NCBI GenBank assembly: GCA_002770795.1 | Contig: PCTP01000139.1 | Span: 7,118-21,182, forward strand | From: Gammaproteobacteria bacterium CG22_combo_CG10-13_8_21_14_all_40_8 | GTDB lineage: Bacteria > Pseudomonadota > Gammaproteobacteria > Enterobacterales > GCA-002770795 | Direction: 5' to 3' | DNA: 14,065 bases | Part shown: piece by piece, positions 7,307 through 11,317 of the stretch | How positions within the stretch are numbered: position 1 is the first letter of the stretch | Layout: every line of letters begins with the position of its first letter | Translations under genes and position numbers: made by a program | Notes under the pieces: model-generated | Told to the model about the DNA's origin: nothing | Seen by the model: only the letters and a program-made list of their open reading frames with translations | Databases searched by the model: none

Positions 7307-8101
7307 ATGCAATTTCCCCAATTTAATCCCATCGCTCTCGAAATAGGCGGCCTTAAGATACATTGGTATGCCATTACCTATATTTTTGGTTTTGCAGCAG
7401 CTTGGTTACTAGGAAACTACCGAGCTGATCGCTCAAAAGGTCTGTGGACTCGCGAGCAGGTATCTGATTTTTTATTCTACAGCTATTTGGGTGTGATACT
7501 TGGTGGAAGAATTGGCTATGTCATTTTTTATCATTTCGATTTTTTCCTGGCAGATCCCTTATACTTATTTAAAATATGGCAAGGTGGTATGAGTTTTCAT
7601 GGTGGTTTTTTAGGGGTTCTATTCGCCACTTGGTATTTCTCTAAGAAAACCTCCAAAAATTTCTTTACTGTCGCTGATTTTATTGTTCCTCTGGTTCCAT
7701 TGGGTCTAGGAGCCGGTCGTATTGGTAACTTCATAAATGGTGAACTTTGGGGTAGACCTGTCAATGGAGAACTTCCTTGGGGCATGGTGTTCCCTGGTGA
7801 TTCTTTGCATCTGCTTCGACACCCCTCACAAATCTACGAATTTCTTCTAGAAGGTATCACCCTATTCATAGTCGTCTGGTTGTTTTCTGCAAAATCACGA
7901 CCCGCAAAAGCCGTCTCTGGGGTATTTGTGCTAGGTTATGGCAGCTTTCGTTTTCTGGTAGAATTTTTCAGAGAGCCAGATCCACAACTAGGACATGTCA
8001 TTTCTTGGTTGACCATGGGACAGATTTTATCGGCCCCTATGATTATTGCAGGATCATTGTTACTTTATTTTGCTTACAAAAAACAAGAGCCTAAATTATG
8101 A
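7307..8101 (+). CDS. lgt: Phosphatidylglycerol-prolipoprotein diacylglyceryl transferase Lgt
   Basis: Lgt is the integral inner-membrane enzyme that moves diacylglyceryl from phosphatidylglycerol to the lipobox Cys of prolipoproteins, the first step of lipoprotein maturation. The 264-residue product has the hallmark blocks in order: GLKIHWYAITYI near the N-terminus, GGRIGYVIFY (66-75), MSFHGGFLG with the conserved His (H98; H103 in E. coli), and the signature GAGRIGNFINGELWGRP with R138 and E146 (E. coli R143 and E151). The C-terminal GYGSFRFLVEFFREPD carries R215 and E219 (E. coli R239 and E243). About seven membrane segments are expected. Its stop overlaps the thyA start as ATGA, an arrangement typical of lgt-thyA pairs in gammaproteobacteria. 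Confidence 0.97.
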   Translation: MQFPQFNPIALEIGGLKIHWYAITYIFGFAAAWLLGNYRADRSKGLWTREQVSDFLFYSYLGVILGGRIGYVIFYHFDFFLADPLYLFKIWQGGMSFHGGFLGVLFATWYFSKKTSKNFFTVADFIVPLVPLGLGAGRIGNFINGELWGRPVNGELPWGMVFPGDSLHLLRHPSQIYEFLLEGITLFIVVWLFSAKSRPAKAVSGVFVLGYGSFRFLVEFFREPDPQLGHVISWLTMGQILSAPMIIAGSLLLYFAYKKQEPKL

Positions 8102-8892
8102 AACCCTATTTAGAACTGATGCAGCATATATTAGACAATGGTCATGTTAAAGGTGATCGTACTGGAACAGGCACGCTTAGCGTTTTTGGCCATCAAATGC
8201 GTTTCAATTTGCAACAGGGTTTCCCTCTCGTTACTACCAAAAAGTTACATCTTCGCTCTATCATTCATGAGCTTTTGTGGTTTTTAAGCGGCGAAACCAA
8301 TATTGCCTATCTCAAAGAAAACCAAGTGAGAATTTGGGATGAATGGGCAGATGAAAATGGTAATTTAGGCCCTGTCTATGGCTCTCAATGGAGAAGCTGG
8401 CCAACTGAGGATGGTCAATCCATTGATCAAATCAGTGAGTTAATCGACCAGATAAAGAACAACCCCAACAGCCGACGTTTAATCGTCTGTGCTTGGAATG
8501 TTGGGCAAATCTCACAAATGGCGCTTCCCCCTTGCCACCTGTTGTTTCAATTTTATGTTGCCGATGGAAAATTATCTTGCCAACTTTATCAACGTAGTTG
8601 TGATGTTTTCTTGGGCGTTCCTTTTAACATTGCCAGCTATGCGCTACTCACACATATGATTGCCCAGCAATGTGATCTTGATGTGGGTGATTTTGTTTGG
8701 ACAGGTGGTGATGTACATCTTTATAGTAATCATTTAGAACAAACAAAAACTCAACTTGCAAGAGAGCCATTCTCACGACCTAAACTGATTATTCATCGCA
8801 AACCCAATAGTATTTTTGATTACAAATTTGAAGATTTTGAAATCGTGGGATACGAATCACATCCCCATATCAAAGGAGAAGTAGCGATTTAA
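8098..8892 (+). CDS. thyA: Thymidylate synthase ThyA
   Basis: ThyA methylates dUMP to dTMP using 5,10-methylene-tetrahydrofolate, releasing dihydrofolate. The product is 264 residues, the same as E. coli ThyA and collinear throughout. It opens MKPYLELMQHILDNG, has the DRTGTGT loop (phosphate-binding Arg), the HLRSIIHELLWFLSG and WDEWADENGNLGPVYG blocks, and the catalytic cysteine C146 in ALPPCHLLFQFYV. QLYQRSCDVFLGVPFNIASY binds dUMP, and the C-terminus ends in VAI as expected for closure over the active site. The start overlaps the lgt stop. folA lies 44 nt downstream and recycles the dihydrofolate made here, so the pairing makes biochemical sense. Confidence 0.98.
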   Translation: MKPYLELMQHILDNGHVKGDRTGTGTLSVFGHQMRFNLQQGFPLVTTKKLHLRSIIHELLWFLSGETNIAYLKENQVRIWDEWADENGNLGPVYGSQWRSWPTEDGQSIDQISELIDQIKNNPNSRRLIVCAWNVGQISQMALPPCHLLFQFYVADGKLSCQLYQRSCDVFLGVPFNIASYALLTHMIAQQCDLDVGDFVWTGGDVHLYSNHLEQTKTQLAREPFSRPKLIIHRKPNSIFDYKFEDFEIVGYESHPHIKGEVAI

Positions 8893-8901
8893 TATAGGCT
8901 A

Positions 8902-8930
8902 TTTTTTGCCATTAAAATCCCTGCAAAAAA
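8902..8930 (+). promoter_or_regulatory. A/T-rich inverted repeat in the thyA-folA gap
   Basis: TTTTTTGC at 8902-8909 and GCAAAAAA at 8923-8930 are perfect 8-bp complements around a 13-nt loop, ending 6 nt before the folA ATG. There is no Shine-Dalgarno sequence for folA, and the A-run occupies the place where one would be. The stem is weak in RNA (six A-U, two G-C). It may tune folA translation or be chance in A/T-rich sequence. Confidence 0.3.
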
Positions 8931-8936
8931 AACGCA

Positions 8937-9446
8937 ATGTCTAACATATCAATACCTAAGATATCAATGATTGTCGCCATGGCCAAGGAGCGAGTGATTG
9001 GAAAAGACAATCAAATGCCCTGGCACTTACCCGCTGATCTAGCTCATTTTAAAAAAACCACGCTGAATCATCCCGTGATTATGGGCAGAAAAACCTACCA
9101 ATCTATTGGATTTGCCCTCCCTAAACGCAAAAATATCGTTATCTCTCGCTCTAAAGATTTTAGCGCAGAGAATATCACCATCGTCTCAACACCGAAGGAA
9201 GCCATTGAAGCGGCAGGCAGCGCGGATGAGATCATGATCATGGGAGGAGCTACAATTTATCAAGAATTTTTGCCCTTTGCTCAACGCCTCTATCTAACCT
9301 TGATAGATTTAGACGTTGCAGGCGATACTTTTTTCCCAGATTATCAGCACTTAGGCTGGAATACATCAGAACAACAATCTCACCTGGCTGATGACAAAAA
9401 TCCCTATAACTACCAATTTATTATTTTGGATAGAGTCACCAATTAA
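8937..9446 (+). CDS. folA: Dihydrofolate reductase FolA
   Basis: FolA reduces dihydrofolate to tetrahydrofolate with NADPH and is the usual trimethoprim target. The 169-residue product aligns with E. coli FolA (159 aa) after a 7-residue N-terminal extension: SMIVAMAKERVIGKDNQMPWHLPADL, broken here as SMIVAMAKERVIG and MPWHLPADL, with the catalytic acid at D34 (E. coli D27). It then shows HPVIMGRKTYQSIG (NADPH and folate contacts), LPKRKNIVISR, and the glycine pair in IMIMGGATIYQEFLP. GDTFFPDY follows. ATG at 8937 is chosen because the only other nearby start (Met11) would cut into the first beta-strand. No clear ribosome binding site is present. It is the last gene of the TauE-lgt-thyA-folA group. 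Confidence 0.96.
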   Translation: MSNISIPKISMIVAMAKERVIGKDNQMPWHLPADLAHFKKTTLNHPVIMGRKTYQSIGFALPKRKNIVISRSKDFSAENITIVSTPKEAIEAAGSADEIMIMGGATIYQEFLPFAQRLYLTLIDLDVAGDTFFPDYQHLGWNTSEQQSHLADDKNPYNYQFIILDRVTN

Positions 9447-9736
9447 AAGTTTTGTTTAAAGTTCGCTTTAAGTGAGCTTGAGAGAAAGTAACTTGGATTT
9501 TGCTTTAAGGAATGCTTCAGAAAAAGAAGAGAGCGCTTCCTTGACGCTCTGTGTCATTCTAACGTCGCAGGTCGAAGATTGACAATACAAAGTCTACTCT
9601 CAGTACTCAGTAACTCGGGTGAGCATTTTTCCTTATTTCTTGTAGGAGATCAGCCATTCCTCCAATGATTTTATTTCTAAAGAAATTTCCCTATCCTAAA
9701 ATTATTTTGTTAGACTAGGATAAAATCCATATTTCT
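9447..9736. other. Gene-free region after folA with small hairpins and a dyad
   Basis: No supported ORF is present. On the + strand, TTAAAG-TTCG-CTTTAA (9456-9471) is a small hairpin with a UUCG loop just after the folA stop. AGAGCG (9530-9535) pairs with CGCTCT (9545-9550). A perfect TTGACA (9579-9584) is a possible -35, but no matching -10 is seen. TATCCTA (9692-9698) and TAGGATA (9716-9722) are perfect inverted repeats 17 nt apart. None of the hairpins has a good T-run, so no terminator for folA is called. Confidence 0.5.
9692..9726 (+). promoter_or_regulatory. Dyad overlapping a possible -10 box before the structured island
   Basis: The inverted repeat TATCCTA/TAGGATA (centre-to-centre distance about two helical turns) overlaps TAAAAT at 9721-9726, a 5-of-6 match to the -10 consensus. 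Transcription from it would begin near 9733, almost exactly at the CGCGCCTT that opens the structured element. No good -35 is visible, which fits either an activated promoter or a false match. Confidence 0.3.
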
Positions 9737-9922
9737 CGCGCCTTATCATGACAGAAGATGCGCAGCATCTTCCAGAAAGGACCGGTTTTAGATCCCGGTC
9801 TTTAGGCCGGATAGTGCCGCAGCCGAAGCTTCACCATGCGAAGCGGGCGAAGCCAGGCAAAAAGGCGCGTTGGTTTGGGAGAGGTGCAGACCTCTTCCAA
9901 ATCGAGTGGAGTGCGAATGCAC
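9737..9922 (+). ncRNA. Candidate structured RNA element of unknown family
   Basis: This GC-rich island (59/100 G+C at 9771-9870; 30/100 at 9661-9760) contains nested and consecutive pairings found by eye. P1: CGCGCCTT (9737-9744) with AAGGCGCG (9862-9869). Inside P1: P2 GAAGATGC/GCATCTTC (9754-9761/9765-9772); P3, 9 bp (9777-9785/9795-9803); P4, a stacked arm (9815-9818/9856-9859, 9822-9824/9846-9848, 9828-9832/9840-9844). After P1: P5, about 15 bp with a GCAG loop (9871-9885/9890-9904), and P6 GTGC-GAAT-GCAC (9911-9922). P3 and P5 together contain four G-U pairs, which would be A-C mismatches on the other strand; this favours a + strand RNA. It could be an independent small RNA, a leader of the downstream peptidase mRNA, or a degenerate mobile repeat. 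I recognise no known RNA family. No T-run terminator follows. Confidence 0.5.
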
Positions 9923-9962
9923 ATCATCCTTATTGCTTTCACTAAAGAGTGATCCAAAATCC

Positions 9963-10919
9963 ATGCAAATACTTTATCCTGAAATAAAACCTTTCGACCA
10001 ACAATGGCTCAAGGTAGATTCGCTTCATGAACTGTACCTTGAACAGAGCGGTTCACCTCATGGTATTCCTGTCGTAGTTTTACATGGAGGCCCTGGTGGC
10101 GGCTGTGATCCTGTCCATCGACGTTATTTCGACCCCAACAAATATCGTATTATCCTTTTTGATCAAAGAGGTGCGGGGCAATCCAGACCTCACGCCGAAC
10201 TCACCAATAACACGACCCAGGATCTTATTGATGATCTGGAAGCCATTCGTTGTCATTTAGATATTGAACAATGGATGTTATTTGGCGGATCTTGGGGCTC
10301 AACCTTAGCCCTAGTTTACGCACAAGCCCATCAAAAAAGAGTGAGTGCATTGTTGTTAAGAGGCATATTCCTAGGACGTCAAAAAGATTTGGACTGGCTA
10401 TACCAAGAAGGCGCTTCTGAAATTTATCCAGATTACTGGGAGGATTTTATCGAACCCATCCCTGAAAATGAACGTCATGATATGGTCGGGGCTTATTATA
10501 AATTATTAACAGGGGACGACGAAATAGCACGTATGGCCGCAGCAAAGTCATGGTCTCTATGGGAAGGCAGGATCGCTACGTTACAAGGTTCACATCGGGT
10601 TATTGAGCACTTCAGTTCACCTCATCTCGCCCTTAGCCTCGCCAGAATAGAAACACATTACTTCCAACATAAAACCTTTTTAAAACCCAATCAAATTTTA
10701 GACAATGCTCATCTGTTAAAAGGGGTCCTTGGCATTATTGTACATGGACGCTACGATATGGTGTGCCCTCTAGATAATGCTTGGTCACTTTTAAAAGCAT
10801 GGCCCCGAGCAGACTTGCAAATTATTAGAGATGCAGGACATTCCGCCTCTGAACCAGGCATTATAGATGCCTTAGTTCGAGCAACTCGCACCATGGCTAT
10901 AAGGCTCTCACAGCCATGA
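9963..10919 (+). CDS. pip: Proline iminopeptidase (alpha/beta-hydrolase, peptidase family S33)
   Basis: The enzyme cleaves N-terminal proline from peptides in the cytoplasm. The 318-residue product is an alpha/beta hydrolase. The oxyanion-hole block is VVLHGGPGGGCDP (38-50), followed by LFDQRGAGQSRPH (65-77). The nucleophile elbow is GGSWGS with S110, the acid is D265 (HGRYDMVCP), and the base is H293 (DAGHSASEPG). The cap region contains the W-x-x-W-E segment (SWSLWEG, 196-202) typical of the family, where a Glu recognises the substrate amino group. ATG at 9963 is chosen: the frame stays open upstream to 9870, but that part encodes no conserved residues and lies in the structured GC-rich island. 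The ribosome binding site is weak. The gene stands alone, with over 500 nt before and about 400 nt after it. Confidence 0.94.
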   Translation: MQILYPEIKPFDQQWLKVDSLHELYLEQSGSPHGIPVVVLHGGPGGGCDPVHRRYFDPNKYRIILFDQRGAGQSRPHAELTNNTTQDLIDDLEAIRCHLDIEQWMLFGGSWGSTLALVYAQAHQKRVSALLLRGIFLGRQKDLDWLYQEGASEIYPDYWEDFIEPIPENERHDMVGAYYKLLTGDDEIARMAAAKSWSLWEGRIATLQGSHRVIEHFSSPHLALSLARIETHYFQHKTFLKPNQILDNAHLLKGVLGIIVHGRYDMVCPLDNAWSLLKAWPRADLQIIRDAGHSASEPGIIDALVRATRTMAIRLSQP

Positions 10920-10926
10920 GAGTCTT
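10901..10926 (+). terminator. Hairpin spanning the stop codon of the iminopeptidase gene
   Basis: AAGGCTCTCA (10901-10910) pairs with TGAGAGTCTT (10917-10926) over 10 bp, with one G-U and a 6-nt loop. The stop codon TGA (10917-10919) is in the 3' arm. There is no U-run after it, so it is a poor intrinsic terminator; it may protect the mRNA 3' end. Confidence 0.35.
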
Positions 10927-10977
10927 ATTGGCACGATAGCCTTATTGCAACCTGTGCAATCAGCAAGTGTGACTGTT

Positions 10978-11007
10978 CAGCACAAAACCATCCAGCACAA
11001 AACCATC
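10978..11007. repeat. 15-bp perfect tandem duplication
   Basis: CAGCACAAAACCATC occurs at 10978-10992 and immediately again at 10993-11007. It lies in the non-coding gap between the iminopeptidase and M16 genes, beside palindromic repeats. It looks like a slippage duplication. Confidence 0.9.
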
Positions 11008-11043
11008 GCTCAAATTGATACAGGTCTTTTGATATTATTCGGT

Positions 11044-11072
11044 GTTACTCGTTCCCACGCTCTGCGTGGGAA
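11044..11072. repeat. REP-like palindrome, copy 1
   Basis: TTCCCACGC (11052-11060) and GCGTGGGAA (11064-11072) form a perfect 9-bp stem with a 3-nt loop. It is preceded by GTTACTCG, which is shared with the half copy at 11170. The palindrome resembles short interspersed repeats I recall in several gammaproteobacterial genomes. Confidence 0.75.
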
Positions 11073-11124
11073 TGCATACGGATCTTGACTCATGAGCAAA
11101 TCACTAACGAAAATTGCAGCACAA

Positions 11125-11150
11125 GGTTCCCACGCAGGAGCATGGGAACC
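11125..11150. repeat. REP-like palindrome, copy 2 (inverted relative to copy 1)
   Basis: GGTTCCCACGC (11125-11135) pairs with GCATGGGAACC (11140-11150): 11 positions with one C-A mismatch and a 4-nt loop (AGGA). Its reverse complement aligns with copy 1 (TTCCCAyGCTC, optional C, TGCGTGGGAA), so the two copies face each other as in a BIME-type REP/inverted-REP pair. Confidence 0.75.
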
Positions 11151-11169
11151 AGCCACACTTCATTCCGCA

Positions 11170-11186
11170 GTTACTCGTTCCCACGC
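11170..11186. repeat. Half copy of the REP-like element
   Basis: GTTACTCGTTCCCACGC is an exact 17-nt match to 11044-11060, but the 3' arm of the palindrome is missing and A/T-rich sequence follows. This looks like a truncated copy with the same orientation as copy 1. Confidence 0.75.
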
Positions 11187-11227
11187 CTTATATTTTGTTT
11201 CTATCTATTTCAATCTCTGTTTTTTAT

Positions 11228-11245
11228 TATAATTTACGGTATATT
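11228..11245 (+). promoter_or_regulatory. Possible -10 boxes for the M16 protease gene
   Basis: A perfect TATAAT (11228-11233) and a TATATT (11240-11245) lie about 75-90 nt before the ATG in an A/T-rich stretch. No convincing -35 hexamer is seen at either 16-18 bp spacing, so the call is tentative. Confidence 0.35.
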
Positions 11246-11247
11246 AA

Positions 11248-11297
11248 GCCCCGAAATTCAATAAGGGGTCTTTTATCAATAAGATGAAGTCGCCCCT
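11248..11297 (+). promoter_or_regulatory. M16 leader with two competing GGGG/CCCC pairings
   Basis: GCCCC (11248-11252) can pair with GGGGT (11265-11269), followed by a short TCTTTTA. The same GGGG, as AGGGG (11264-11268), can instead pair with CCCCT (11293-11297), a stem ending 8 nt before the AAGGA ribosome binding site (11306-11310). The two stems exclude each other. The stems are only 5 bp each. Confidence 0.3.
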
Positions 11298-11317
11298 ACT
11301 CAACCAAGGATAAAACA

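Noticed and set aside
9579..9609. Full promoter built on the perfect TTGACA at 9579-9584
   Set aside because: No acceptable -10 hexamer occurs 16-18 bp downstream, so it is noted only as an isolated hexamer.
9748..9945. 65-residue ORF across the GC-rich island
   Set aside because: Its composition (many Arg, Lys, His, Pro) follows from GC-rich paired sequence, there is no Shine-Dalgarno sequence, and I recognise no domain. The base-pairing explains the sequence better.
9870..9962. Upstream extension of the iminopeptidase gene from an earlier in-frame ATG
   Set aside because: The extra 31 residues come from the hairpin region, have no family similarity, and would make the protein longer than typical. 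ATG at 9963 gives the expected N-terminus.
11044..11186. Possible CRISPR array from the repeated GTTCCCACGC units
   Set aside because: There are only two full copies in opposite orientation plus a half copy, unequal spacing and no cas genes. The pattern fits REP-type palindromes.
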